NCBI RefSeq assembly: GCF_000208745.1
Contig: NC_030858.1
Span: forward strand, 19,778,086-19,842,085
Length of the DNA: 64,000 nucleotides
From: Theobroma cacao
Lineage: Eukaryota > Streptophyta > Magnoliopsida > Malvales > Malvaceae
Direction of reading: 5' to 3'
Position numbers and translations under genes: made by a program. The notes under the pieces were generated by a model. The model searched no databases. It worked only from the letters and a program-made list of their open reading frames with translations, and was not told the origin of the DNA. Below are positions 10,366 through 22,851 of this stretch, in pieces. Positions within the stretch are counted from its first letter, which is position 1, and each line of letters starts with the position of its first letter.

Positions 10366-13300
10366 CTGATTATATTCCAACGGCAGAAGAATATAAAACA
10401 AGACTGAGATGCACAATTATAAGGCAAGCAAGACTGAATATAAAACAACACCTTGATGCTAGCAGGAAAAGCATGTTGGGGCTCAGATCTCACATCAGTT
10501 CAACAAATCAGTTCAATGTGAATTCCAGCAAAGGGACCAAATCAGAAATAGTGGGCTAGAGGTTTAGCAAATCAGCTACATTAGTAATTATGCAGCCACA
10601 AGGGAAGACACACCATAGTTACCAGGAATAAGGTACGTCTCGGCTCATTGTACGAGAACAGGAATGACGTCATTTAGCTAATTTTTGGTACAACGGGGGT
10701 AGGTTTAGTTGTTACGCTATGGAGGTCGTGGTACATTGTAAAACAGCTCTTGGGTCACCTTCAGTTTGATTTGGTTGATTATAAGTGATAATTATAAATT
10801 TAATAAAGATGTTGAAGAAATTTTGAATTTACTTTCCTTTGAAAATATGTAATGGATTTTTTTTTTCTCTAAAATTGTAAGAGGGCTCCTAAATATTAGT
10901 CCATAAAACATAAATGGGTTTTTTTATTATGTTTTAAAAATGGGTATTAGGTTTGAAAGTATGAATAACATTTAAAACACCAATTAGGCAGCGGGCCAAA
11001 AGCCTTGAAAGAAACAATCGGCCTTTTTTTTCTTAACCCTAATCTGAAATGTTTTTGACTCCACTCTCTATTTATGCATCTCTATTATTCTATTTCTCTG
11101 TTCCTCTTGTCTTCAGCCTTCTCTCTCTTTATCTTCCTTTCTTTTGTAAAATTCCGGAATTTGTGCTTCTCTTGTTCTCTCCTCAATTCTGCATTTTTTT
11201 CGCTGCTTTTGTTGCGAAGTTTTGATGTTCGGTTAACTCTATGATCCAAAATCTGGATCCCCAATTTTAGAATCCAGATTGCATACCAAGGGATCCCAGA
11301 CCGCAAAAGTACCACACGATCTGGATAGCAAGATCCATTTCATGGTTCCAGGGGGGTAGAGAGAACCTGGTAACTATGTGAGAGACACATTCAAATACAC
11401 ACCCCATCCCTCAAAAGCAAGGGAAAGGGAAGAGGGATGGGTGGGGGGTGGCAAACATACTCTCAAGAGAAGCATGTAAAAGAGCTTAACGCTGACATAC
11501 AGTTGAAATAAACCCCCAACCCTTACCACACCCGAACAGCATGAACTCTCAAATAAGACTGACAATTAGCTAAAAGTAATTCAGAAGACAGAAGAAGACA
11601 CTTAAAAAGAAGCATGTAAGGAAGCATGCTTGCACAAACTGAAACATTAAAATTCTTGATAGGAGCAGTAAAATCAGCCACCTATAGGCTATAGGGGAGA
11701 GTAAGATGGGTGCATTTCACAGCTAAGAGACACAAGAAAGAAGCATCGCTGGGTAATCATGTTCTCCAAGAGCAATAGAGATGCACACACATGCAAAAGT
11801 TAAGGAGGCTTAATACAATTTGATACTTTTATAAAGTGACTTTACAACAGTGACATAAAATTTGGTTTGTCATAGATGCATGCTATGGAAATTTGAAAAA
11901 GTTTCAAAAGAAGCAAGATCGCAACACATTTCTTAAAATACCAAACTAACATACTCATCTAACGAACATTTCTATAAGAATCTTTATTCTATATTCCACC
12001 TTAACAAGAGGGTCGTGTCGAAGATGAGGAAATTAACCCCTTTGAGCAACTAATACTGTAAAAGCCTTCAAATATCACAATCGTTTTAGAAGTTAGAACC
12101 AAACAAACCAATGTACTGGTCTTATGAAGTTCTCTAAAGCACATTACTACACTTCATGCCATTGCGACCTTCCAGTCCAAGGGCATCTAGCTCTCTAGTA
12201 CAAGTAAAATCATAAAAGCCTTCTAATGCGACCATACTCTCTGACTGTCTTAGAATCTATCACACCAATGTAGGATAGCTACTATGTTCTTATATTGAAG
12301 GAAAAAAACACACACGCTTAAATGAGAGAAGTCAACTAAAAGAGAAAACTTGACCTTTTCTTTCACTGTAACCAAGGCACAGGATTCAACAGGCACTGAA
12401 GATAAAAGAAGCAAACCAAGGGCTTGTTTAGTTCTAGAAAATTATTTTATTCCATCTCTATTTTTATATTATAAATTATCAATGAAATAAGGGTAATAAC
12501 TAAATTTAGAAATCCTTGTTTTCCAATTTTCTATAAAACTAAAAAAAAAAATTTTCAACTGTTTTCAAACTTCCTACCTGCATTTGGAAATCCTTTTTGA
12601 ATTTTCCAAATTTAGTTATTTACCTAATCTTATTGATAATATTTAGTTTGAAAAACAATGGAAAACAGAAAACAATTTCTAACAACGAAACAGATCCTTA
12701 CTTCCTAACTTCTTTACCAATAAGAAACACCAGAATACTACTAGAATGCTTGAATACCATTCTGCATCTCAGTCAACAAAAAAAAAAAAAAGTGGAAAAA
12801 AAAAGAAAAGAAGCAAGAAAAAAGAAGGAACCGGAGGGGGAGAAGAGATAACGAAGCTATGCTACCTCCTGTGAATCTCGACTGTGGGTAACAGGCTTGT
12901 TGTCATTATTCTGCAGCAAAATATGACGGAATCCATTGTTTGGAACGTCTTTGATGACATGCCACTGAACTGGGAACTGTCCACTCCACCTATCTTGTTG
13001 CCAAAAATCTGCATCGCTCTCAAAATCTACAGGTCCAGCCATTTGAGCTACCCCACAAAACTGTCCACTGGCCTTGACCTGAAAAAGGTAACCAACAATT
13101 AAATTTTTCTAACAAGCTAAATACAAGAAATGGATGAGAGTAACAATATGTTACATATAGCGAAGGCAACAATCCTCTCAATTGACAGCTAATACAATAA
13201 AACAAAATTAGAACAGGCTGCTTTTCTATTTCGCTGGCATTGATACTAATCAACTTGGTTGACCCTATTCAGATCCACATTCCACAAACATCTAGAAACA

Positions 13301-16128
13301 AAACTTTACTTGTTCTTCGGCAAGTTGCAATTAAACCATTATATATACACCTTAATAAACCACCACAAGACAACAACAACAGCATCACTGACTAATGGAG
13401 CTCCCTGCATTCAATTATATCTTCTATCACACTCTCTTCTATAATCACACATCCTAGGTTTGAAACCAATGATGACACTTCTTTTGCTCATCTGCACAAA
13501 GAGATTTAACTAAGGCCCAAAAAGCGAAGTTAGTCCAAATTAAATTTTATTTAAGAAAAAAACATATATCAAGTAAAGTTGAGTCATGCTACTTACTGAA
13601 AACAATAGAAAGACTGGACAGGTTTCCTTCTTCTCTTTGGCTTCACAATAGGCAGCATCTAGTTTTTTGTTTCCATGTGGAGTGCTGGCCCATACATTGT
13701 ATTTAATACTTTTGTGAACGTTGTCTTCACTGAAAGATTTGATGATAAAAAACTTGGCATTCTCATAATCAGTACGAAAGTCTGGCCGGTTGTACAAATC
13801 AAGATCAATTGCAGATATGGCTGAATCTATTTTGCTATTATCAGATCGAGAGCTCTGTTCACTGGTGCTCTTGCCCTTCAGCTTTAAAGCCCTTGGTCCA
13901 CGATTATGGTCAGTACCCTGAGACTCATTAGAAATACATATTGAGTCCTGGTCTCTCTCTCGTCTCTTGCCCTTGTCAAGAACAAATCTTGTCTGGTCAT
14001 TAGCCCCAAGAAAGGAACAGATGCACTGCTGAACTTGGAGCTCTGATAAGAGCCATCGTGTGGGTAGTGTCCAACAGAAGAGCCAGATCTCTGTAGAAAA
14101 AAATGCAGAATTATAAATTTACAAAAGTAAAATGGCTACGCAGTCCTAGAACCATAAATAACAAATAATCGTAAAAGAACCCAACCAAGTAATATCCTTG
14201 TATAGGAAGCAACCATCTACGAAAAAATGTTACAAATATCATATAAAAAATTCAGTTTAGCAGGTGCGCTTGATGACATTATTGCTGAATTAGGTTGTGG
14301 GTAATGGAGCTCCCAAAACTTAATACCATGCTGTATAATTTGACATGCCCCACAAAGAGGGAAACCAAATTGTTTGAAAATTTCACTGCTAAAAATCAGA
14401 TACAGCATGTATGAATAATGAATGTAAATGAAACAGCAAAACTTTAATTTTTCTAAATTAAGAAGCCATTAGTGCTTGTTTTTTTTTTAAAACAGCCAAA
14501 GCTTTTTCATAAAAGATTCAACTAGCTGTATATGACAACCACTTCATGATATTTCTCAGTAAGTTGTATAGCAGTACAGTTCCTATATGTCTCCTGCTGC
14601 ATCCCACAGTCATATGTAAACTATATGAAAGAATGAGGCATATAGACTTCAACTGGGTCAGCCAATTAAGATAGGTGATTGTCACTTTCAATACCAGATT
14701 CACCGAAGAAGGGAGTGATCAATATACAGGATAATGAAATATTATTTCGTCTATTTATGGAGCAATATTCTTTAGTTGTCACCATTTTTAGCTCTCATGG
14801 AACAAATTGATTTTTTTCCCATGATTTGCCCATCGTGGAAAAATTTTAAGGGAGCTGATGGATTTGGTATTTGTACAGAAACGTTCTTTAAGCAATCATT
14901 TATACTGCTTTCCTTATGATCAACAAATGGTAAAGGTCTATTCTTTAGGGGGACATGTTATGCAATTTTCTTTTCCCATTTATGCCATATTGGCATAGTA
15001 GCAGTGTTAGTAAAACCATAAAATATGAAAATCCCACCAGCAAATTTTTTCTTTTCCCTCTTCTGCATATAGGGGCACTACACTTTGGACAATATGACAA
15101 TGTTCTAAAGTTAAGAAAAGAAACCTGTCTGTGCTCATATGAACCAAGAATGCCCACTGGTTGAGAATAAGCTGCAGGAGAAGTTACAGCGCTAGAACCA
15201 AAAATCCCAGAAATGTTCCCCACACCATATGATCCATATTGTATTAAGTAACCTGACCTTGTTCCATAATGCACATTCTCCCTACTACTTTCCAGTGTCA
15301 TCAGCTCAGTTGGTATAACTGGGACAGCTGCAGGAACATTTGGAGAGGCAGGTAGTGGACGATAAATTGGAGGAAATGGAACTTGTTGTGAAGCACATAG
15401 TGGGCCTTCTACCAGTAGAGAAGGCAGAGGTGTACCAACTGGGGAATATTGTCCATATGACATTTCAGGAGTGAAGCCATAACTAGCGTGCAGCAAAAGA
15501 GATTGATTTTCATTGCAGATTACCTGATCCAGGCTAAAATAATTATCTTTTTTAAGAATAAAAATAGAGAAGAGCCACCATATTGTGACCTTTAAACTAG
15601 GAAATATGCTTTGAAGATTACAGAATGAAGTAGTCATATTCTCACAGGAGATAAGTGCAATCCATCAGCATTCACAAAGTGAGGATATCCATCCCAACTA
15701 CCGGTGCTATTGCCATAGCCTGAAGCCAAAAGAAAATTTGATGCACACAGTCGCACACACAATTGTTCTGAGCACTCATCCAAACATTTCGAAGTAATAA
15801 TACTGCTAAGGTATTATCAATACTTAAAGAATATCTTTAAAAAGGAAAAAGAAAAGATTTTAAAACTTAATCTGAAAAGCTTTGTATATGAAAGAATACT
15901 GGTCAAGATTCAAAATAGTTAATACAGAAGGCCAAGGTTCACACATGCAAAATGAGTAACAGGAAGCAAGGACGTGAAAGTAACCTCCGTATGACACATG
16001 TTGTTGATGAGAACCACAAGCACTGAGTGGACGGATGATACTAAGATCTCCACTTTCATTTGAAGCTCCAGGATAGTCAGCAGCATCCATTGAAGGTACT
16101 ATGGTGGCTGCATCCGGAGAAGGATTCG
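9955..16128 (-). CDS. ECT-family YTH-domain m6A reader gene, six exons, frame interrupted
   Basis: Plant ECT proteins bind N6-methyladenosine in mRNA through a C-terminal YTH domain. Exons on the minus strand, with GT-AG borders and matching phases, are 16128-15985, 15719-15646, 15523-15125, 14090-13597, 13078-12866 and 10365-9955. The N-terminal half is the usual low-complexity Y/G/P/S-rich region ([19 protein letters not shown]). The YTH domain starts at [20 protein letters not shown]. Cage tryptophans are visible in [14 protein letters not shown] and DRWSGQ. From the ATG at 16090 it would be about 565 residues, within the ECT range. Two defects: a base is missing in the C4 run at 14004-14007 (exon 4 is 494 bp, 495 would keep phase), and a TAG at 10324-10326 ends the last exon early. 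It may be a recent pseudogene, or these may be assembly errors. The true N-terminus is uncertain. Confidence 0.88.
10366..12865 (-). other. Large intron of the YTH gene (2.5 kb)
   Basis: It lies between the donor at 12865 and the acceptor at 10366. It is long for a plant intron and contains a MITE-like inverted repeat (12419-12697). The part at about 10600-11360 is unlike the rest and has a pyrimidine-rich run after an AACCCTAA box on the plus strand, but I find no coding evidence there. Confidence 0.6.
12419..12697. mobile_element. MITE-like inverted-repeat element in intron
   Basis: The left end GGGCTTGTTTAGTTCTAGAAA and the right end (other strand) GGATCTGTTTCGTTGTTAGAA are similar inverted repeats. 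The inner arms also pair: TAATAACTAAATTTAGAAATCC at about 12492 with its inverted counterpart at about 12600-12625. It looks like a foldback MITE of about 280 bp. No clear target duplication was found, so the superfamily is unassigned. Confidence 0.5.
12866..13078 (-). CDS. YTH gene exon 5
   Basis: 213 bp (71 codons, phase 0). Acceptor TTTTTCAG and donor GGAG|GTAGCA. It encodes the second half of the YTH fold: [19 protein letters not shown], then [16 protein letters not shown] with two cage tryptophans, [20 protein letters not shown] and [10 protein letters not shown]. It is intact and strongly conserved in pattern. Confidence 0.9.
13597..14090 (-). CDS. YTH gene exon 4 with one-base frameshift
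   Basis: Acceptor CTACAG and donor TCA|GTAAGT. It starts [18 protein letters not shown] and ends with the first half of the YTH domain ([21 protein letters not shown]). The two halves are in different frames. The shift falls at the G run that reads CCCC on the plus strand at 14004-14007. The 494-bp length is one short of a multiple of three while both flanking junctions need phase 0, so one base is missing. The first cage tryptophan is in [12 protein letters not shown]. Confidence 0.85.
15125..15523 (-). CDS. YTH gene exon 3
   Basis: 399 bp (133 codons, phase 0). Acceptor GATCAG and donor ACAG|GTTTCT. It encodes the disordered, aromatic-rich part: [51 protein letters not shown] and [19 protein letters not shown]. 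Such tracts in ECT proteins are linked to condensate formation; here that role is inferred from the family only. Confidence 0.88.
15646..15719 (-). CDS. YTH gene exon 2
   Basis: 74 bp with acceptor TTCAG and donor CCT|GTGAGA. It encodes a short tract including [20 protein letters not shown], which matches the ECT N-terminal pattern of a WD-Y-P segment followed by NADG. It completes the glycine codon split by exon 1, supporting both junctions. Confidence 0.8.
15985..16128 (-). CDS. YTH gene exon 1 (first recognised)
   Basis: Acceptor TTTTAG at its 5' side and donor GAG|GTTACT at 15985/15984. It encodes [12 protein letters not shown] then [17 protein letters not shown] and ends in SYGG, with the last codon split. 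The first in-frame ATG is at 16090-16088. An upstream exon ending GGAGCAG|GTACTT at 16275 would be in phase, but carries an in-frame TGA just before, so either it is 5' untranslated or the N-terminal coding exon is lost. Confidence 0.75.
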
Positions 16129-18011
16129 CTAAAATATTCCTTTAATCTTTTGGCGAAAGTAGCTGATAATAGATTACAAAATAAAATGCTAATAGAATAT
16201 ATTGACCTATGGTCATCAAAATACATGGAAACAAATACAATTAAACATTTACCAAGCAATTCATAGTTAAGTACCTGCTCCATTCAGATTTCAGGCCAAA
16301 CAGGCCTCTCCTCTGCAATCCACCATTGAACATTCATTGACTCGTTGCAAAAAACATATCATAAACATATTGAACAAATTATTCAATCTCAGATAGCAAG
16401 AAAACCATCACGGAAAAGAGATAAAATTACACTCTGTGACTCATCGCAACATAGATAACATATCATGAACATATGTTAAAACATATTGGACAAGGGTTCC
16501 ATCTCAGATCTGGAAAAAAGCATCATGAAGAACAAAAATATTTCATGGAGATATAGGAGACTCTAAAAATGTTAAAACAAATCTTGAGGTCTTAGAATGA
16601 AAGAAAACAAAAATTAATATGACATTTCTCTAAAGTTGAGGCAACTCAAAATGACACATCTTGAGGTGTTATTTAAAATGCTTACTTTGGCCTTCAAAAT
16701 ACCTCATCCAACTACTAAAAATTTTATATTTCAAAATTTTATTTGACCAAACAAGTTAATTTCATTTTTTGAAATTTAAAATCCTTTGTACAAATGAAAT
16801 TCCACCTCAAATTTCTCATCTAAACGTATTTTAAAGGTTATGAGCATAGTTCTAAATCACGGTCACGCAGTCATGAAGCAGTCACAACGTAACGGATGCC
16901 AATGCACAAATTTTACAAACTAGGCCATAAGTGTAGCAGATGTAAAATTTTTCTTTAAGAATGCAGTTTGTCTTTAAAAAAATTTTCATAAAGGCTCTGT
17001 TTGTTTCACTGAAATGGACTTTACGTTTTCTAATGTTTGCTTGCCATAAATTGTCTTACTCAAAGGAAGATGTCTTCTTGGTAAAAGGAAAAAGCACTCT
17101 TTGGGGAAAATTGTCTTCCATTTTTTTAAAAACAGAAGACAATTGCCAAAGTTAACAACAAAGGGTCCCAAACTCCCAAAACCTTTCACCCTCTCAGCTC
17201 GTTCATTAGACTACATGAAACCACTATCCCTCTTCCCCTTCGTCTGCTAGAGCTTCTCCTCCCCCCCCCCCCTCCCCCTCAGACACACACACACACTTTT
17301 CCTCAGACTACAACCTTCTCCCCTTTTTTCCTTCTCCCTTTCTTCTTCCCTCTCGTCTTGTTTTTTTTCCTCTGCCAGCAACCTTGCCTTCCTTTTCCCC
17401 CATTCTCTCTTTCTACCTCTATTACCCTTTTCTCATCCTCTTCCTATAAACTGATCCAAACCCATTTTTAATCGCATCTCAACAAATTGCAACCCAAAAT
17501 CTTGATTTATTTTCAGACCTTGTTCTTGTGTTGCGCAGCTGACAGTTCCTTTGCCACCAAGCTCAAAACCGCAAGCCATAGTTGCATTCCTCCACTACCA
17601 ACAACCAATTCCTTTTATTTTTCTTACCATTATAATTTGTATTATTGAGTGGGTAGCATCTAGGTGCATTTTTTACTAGTAAATATTCTGGATTTCCTCA
17701 CCTTCAAGAATACTTAAGGATGATGAATTCTCTTTTGTATTGCTTCATCATTAAGAATACTTAATTACGGAGTCTAGCTAGCACCTCCTTCATTGTAACC
17801 CACTAAGAATTAGCCTCCTTCAAACTCCTATAAGGTTATAAACTTTCTTTGGAAGTAGTTTTGAGAATATATTCAGCCAAATTATTGAGAAGCATGGTGT
17901 GATGCCATACTAATTGTGGTGTGACTCCACAAAAGTTCCTAACTGCTCTCAAAAGTGTTTCTTCTATTCTTATTCTCTTAATTTAAATTTCTACTTTGCT
18001 GCATTAGTTCG
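16129..18011. other. Upstream region of the YTH gene and 5' part of a gypsy remnant
   Basis: AT-rich sequence with a possible non-coding exon at 16275-16311 on the minus strand (donor GCAG|GTACTT). A polypyrimidine and CA-rich block lies at about 17215-17350, with a C run near 17264-17275. The stretch from about 17500 to 18011 precedes a retroviral primer site and may be a decayed LTR. No protein-coding region recognised. Confidence 0.4.
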
Positions 18012-18022
18012 GGTATCAAAGC
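18012..18022 (+). promoter_or_regulatory. Primer-binding site of the gag remnant
   Basis: GGTATCAAAGC resembles the plant initiator-Met tRNA primer site (TGGTATCAGAGC). It lies about 80 bp upstream of an ATG at 18101 that opens a Gag-like frame. Confidence 0.5.
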
Positions 18023-18100
18023 TAAAAGTTCCTATTTTGAAAGATCAACTACTTGTTTAAACGTTGCATGCAACTAAGAAGTGGAAGAACTTATACAACC

Positions 18101-18727
18101 ATGAGCTCTAAGAGTGCTTCTGATCAATAAAAATCACAATTAAATGAGATTTACAGCAAACAAGAATTTCAAACTAAAGAAATTACTGAGCTCGAAAATC
18201 AACTCAAGAGATAATGAAGTTGTTATAAAGAGCATGAGAAAGAGCCGGCCGGCAAACTAAAATCTCTGATACAAGATTCGACCAAGTTAGTGGCAATTTT
18301 GCTACTATAGATCAAGTTAGACCAGCACAAGAAACAAGTTATGCCTTGGTGACTAAAGATATAACAAAGAAGGTTCATATAGAAGTAGAAGACATGTAAG
18401 GAAAGTTGAAATGTATAGCCTCTTTTGATAGGCTTATATCTATGGAAGATTATTTTAATTGGTTTTCTAAGCCAGATGACATGAAGGCTCGCTTTACGAA
18501 GGCAAAATTTGAAGGGAACAACACGACCATGGCAGCACAGTGTTTAAAAAAAAATTAAAACTGGGGAAAGGCCTATAAATTTGTGAGATGAAATGGAGTT
18601 GAAGATGAAGGAGCACTTTCTCCTTGCTGATTAGGAGCAAAACTTGTATATAAAACTTTCTTTTAGACAAGGAGCTAGATCGGTAGAAGAATAAGCAGAG
18701 GAGTTTTATGAGTTAACAATTTGAAAC
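18101..18727 (+). pseudogene. gypsy Gag remnant, 5' part
   Basis: Decayed Gag. Recognisable blocks: MSSKSASDQ at 18101, a coiled-coil-like QTKEITELENQLKR, then SFDRLISMEDYFNWFSKPDD and ARFTKAKFEGNNTTMAAQ near 18420-18540, with several stops and shifts. It stops at 18727, where an LTR is inserted. The rest of the same gag resumes at 24006. Confidence 0.65.
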
Positions 18728-18750
18728 TGTAATACCTCATACTTTGATAT

Positions 18751-21370
18751 TGTCACAGCCCAAATTTCGAGCCATGACCGACGCATGGGCTAAATGGGCA
18801 TAGCCCACTAGGCCCAAGCAAGCCTCTGTATGAGATCTTGTGCCTCATTCCATCCATCTTTAAAATCATGTGTTGTAATTCTCAACGATGAATGTTTAAG
18901 TAATATTTTATAGCAACCGAATATTTATATTTGTATTATTTCAAAGTACTGTCATTCATTACCATCTCATAAGGGCATTATCATCAATCCAACATATACA
19001 TACTTCATTTATAACATGACTCCTAGTAGTTTACATTACATTAGTGTACGTAGACAAAGACTCTAACCGTCAGCGGAGTGACTTTAAGTGAAGGTATCGC
19101 TACTGAGATGCCATAGTACATACCAAGAAGATGAGTATATGTGGATACCCAATCTAGGTCCCAATTGCCTCCAAATGTGAAAACATGAAGTTTAAAAATA
19201 TGAGTATGAAACTCAGTGAGTGAACATAAGAAGAGAACAAGCAATCGATAGGAAGAAATTTGAAATCATGATGCCACTTGTTTCGAAAATAATGAAATTG
19301 ATTTAATTTCTTACTAAAATCATTCCAACTTTGATTAATAACCTCATAGTGTTGCAAAAACACATGGATCAATCTATGAAGTTAAATGGGTGAAAAATAG
19401 GTCAAAATCAAGCAAGGTAGCAAGCATGGGAGCAAGTTTCTCGCTCCAGCGAGAAACAATCTTAGTTTGCATATGTCTTTGTTTTTCTAACATATCTCCC
19501 ACTACAGAAGTTCAATTGATCTGTTTTTTAGACCATTAGAAAGTTAAGAGACAGGGATACAACTTTTATGTTTACCACTTTTCCCAGTTCTGACAAGAAG
19601 GTGGTCAAAATCTTCATCTAAATGAAAATACTGTACCAGAACCTGAGAGTTTCTCGCTGCAGCGAGATTTATTTTCGCTGCAACGAGAACCTCCTTTGCA
19701 AGACCATCAACAAATTAGTTGGCTTTTCTAAGAATATGTTGAATCTCCCAATTAGCTATCTGTTTGCCTAGCTTTTCCATGTGCAAAATAGCTTTTCTCA
19801 AACACCAAAGGCACTATTTGAGGGCGCCTACTCCACTTGATTGCATTAATGGAGTCACTTTCGATCACTAGTTTGATAAAGTGGTTTCATCTTGAAATAG
19901 AAAAAATCAAAATGGCCTTTTTNCGCACACTTCAACATTATCATGTGTGCACTCCCTACTTGCACACTTTATCATCATCATGTGTGCACTCCCTACTCGC
20001 ACACTTCAACATCATCACACAACATTATTCACCAATACAAAACATATATTCATATATATACCTACCAACATAATATAGAAGCACATAGATTCATCCTTTT
20101 ACACATTTCACATTTTTCACAACATCAAAACATTTTATCAAGGGCTTGTTCCCAAGCACACATTTTTAAAGAAAAGTTGGATAAAATCATTCAAATGTTT
20201 ATTCCAATACATTTCATTTCCCAAAGAAATTTTAAAATACAAGTTCACTCACCGGTCTTGTTGATTCTTTTGCTTGACTCTAACCTCAACTAATACTCCA
20301 AATGGACATGTGAGGCATTGTTGAAACTTATACACACATAACATTACAACTAACCCAAATTGGCATTAATATAATCCAAAAGCTCTTTCCTAATCAAGTT
20401 TCACTAGTTATTCCTAACTAGCTTCCAATTGCCATTAAATGGCTAGTTATTCACACTACTCTAGTCACCTTAAGAGTGAATAAAAAACCTCAATGATAAA
20501 ACACTCACAAACCCCATTGTTAGCCATTATCAACAACTAAAGAAATTTAACCTTAACTTATACTTACCTTGATGGTCTTTGTAGTTGAGTTCTCTTTCAA
20601 AATTCTTCAAGCTAACAAGGGAAATCACTTTCTCTTCTTACATGTCCAGCTAGTGAGAGGAAGATGAAAGTAAGACTTTTTAAGGGTTTTAAGATGAGAG
20701 AGTGAAAGAGCACAAAAGGTTCTATGAAAAAGTGCTCAAAAGCATGAAATTAAAGCTAGAGAGAGAAAGTTATGAAAGCTTTAAGGGAGGCTCCCATGGA
20801 GATAAAGAAACGTGAGAGGGGAAAGGAAGAAGAAATGGGTGAAAGTTGCTGGAAATTGCTGGAGCTTTAGATAGTTATATCTAAAGTTTATCCATTTCTC
20901 ACTTAAATTACCAAAATGCCCTTAACATGGTGACTTTGTCTTCCTCTCATCCTTTGTGCAACCTTTTACTCTTTTGACACTAGGGCATGATCCATAATAG
21001 TATAAAAATACTCAGGTTCACGAAAATATAAAAATTTAGACCCGAGATGCAAATGACCATTTTACCCCTACCGTGGAAATTATCATTATGTTTATCTTCT
21101 TCATTTATTTACCATCATAAACATCATTTATTCATTCCTTAGACCTATTTAGACCTTAATAGAATTAAAAAAACCCACTCGTAGGAGCTCACCAAGAGAA
21201 ATTACGAAATTACCCTTGGTCTACATTATCACATATACTTCTAGTTATGTGTCTATGGAGATCGAGATTTCATAGGTTCACTTTTGAATTACCCTTTTTA
21301 ACTAGGTAATTAACCTCAATTGGCATTTGTAAACTTTATTAGCCACCGTATCAAAATACGGGGTACTACA
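18751..21370 (-). repeat. Solo LTR of family A, reverse, TSD GATAT
   Basis: Runs from TGTCACAGCC (18751) to GGTACTACA (21370) on the plus strand, 2620 bp, flanked by perfect GATAT duplications (18746-18750 and 21371-21375). Read on the minus strand it starts TGTAGTACCCCG like the LTRs at 34162 and 47786. It contains a hairpin array (19924-20010), palindromes of the CTCGCTGCAGCGAG type (19436-19457 and about 19650-19690) and an ambiguous base at 19923. It inserted into LTR C. Confidence 0.9.
19924..20010 (-). repeat. Hairpin array in the reverse family-A LTR
   Basis: At least two units of GTGTGCGAGTAGGGAGTGCACAC type on the minus strand (the plus strand reads GTGTGCACTCCCTACTCGCACAC). The arms GTGTGC and GCACAC pair around a purine-rich loop. 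It begins next to the ambiguous base at 19923, so the true unit number may be larger. Confidence 0.75.
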
Positions 21371-22851
21371 GATATGGTGATTAATAAAGCTTATTGGATG
21401 CGAATTGAGGTTAATTATAATGTTTAAAAATGATGGAAGACGAAAAGAATAGTTTGGGATAAAATATTTCGCACGTGCTAAAATAATAATAAAATAATAA
21501 TATTTTTTTCGGAGAAGAATTTTTGAGATAAAAAGTGATTCGGAAGTCAATTGAGGCATAATAAGGTATTTTGGGTACCAAGGAGACAAAGGAGATAAGA
21601 GGAAATTTTTAGAATAAAATAATATTAAAATATTAATATTTTATTCAATATCGAAATTTTTCATGAAGGAGGAGTATATGGTCAATCTAAGTGGGGGAGA
21701 AGAAGAACGAGAAAATTTCGAAGAAAAATGATGTTAATGGAGCCTGCGTGTCTTTATTAAATAAAGATAGTGTGGGTAAATAAATATTTTAAATATTATG
21801 GGGACACCACGTTGGAGTACAAACTTTATACTTCATTTGTACATGTGTAAAAGAAGATAATAGAAGGAAATTGGAGATTTAAAGATTTTGGGAGGACTTA
21901 ATTAAAAGGATGAGAACCTTGAAGGTTAAAACGGTAATTTTCTTCAAAGCTTGGTCAAAGCTTTCTTTTGGAAGCTTTGACTCTTCTTTTTGTTCCTCAT
22001 GGCCGGCCATCCATGTAAGATTGTTGGAAATGTAAGGCTTATGTACAAAAAAGAAAAAAGAGAAAGAAAGGAAAAGACAAAAATTTTACTATGCATTACT
22101 TGACTAAATGAACAAGCTTTTACCTTACTTTTTGACTTTTTCTTTTCATTCATATGGCCGACCACTTGAAGCCAACTTCCTTATTTTATTTATTTTTGTT
22201 CTTGTCAAAAAAGACTTATAGAAACATCATCACACTCATTGCTTTTTCTTTCCTTTTTATCTGCCACACTAACAATAAGTAATTGGCTTTGTTTTGGCAA
22301 ATAAAATCGTACCTTTAGAAACAAAATAAGTAAGGTCGGTTGGAAGAAAGGAGAAAGGAAAGAAAGAAAGGAGAAAAGAAAGAAAGGAGAAAGGAAAGGA
22401 AGGAGAAGAAGATAGAAAAAGAGAGAAAGGAAGAAAAAAAAAACCTTGGTTTTGTAACTCAAGCAAGCAAAGCTTGATGATTTATGTTTTGAAGGAATAT
22501 TAGAGTGCAAGTACGGGTCATGCAACCATAAAGGTTTTTGTGGTATTTCAGGACTGCTAGGATTAAGACTTTGTGGACGATAGTCTTGTGAGTTGCCATT
22601 ATTGAGGTGAGTGAACTTGCATAAAAAAATTATTTTGGGATTAGGGCAATACAGTTGATTGAATCTATTGAAATATTTTGTTTTTCTTCCTTTAAAACAT
22701 GCATGGGAACAAGCCCTTAATGAAACGTTTTGCATTGTAAAATGTGACTATAATTGATCCTTGTGCTTATATATCATGTTGATGTATATATGTAAATATA
22801 TGATTACGTGATAAATATTGATAAGTAATATTGTTTGATAAATATAACCGT

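Noticed and set aside
17215..17600. Plus-strand promoter and 5' leader of an unseen gene
   Set aside because: Polypyrimidine and CA repeats look leader-like, but no coding exon follows on the plus strand before the retrotransposon remnant.
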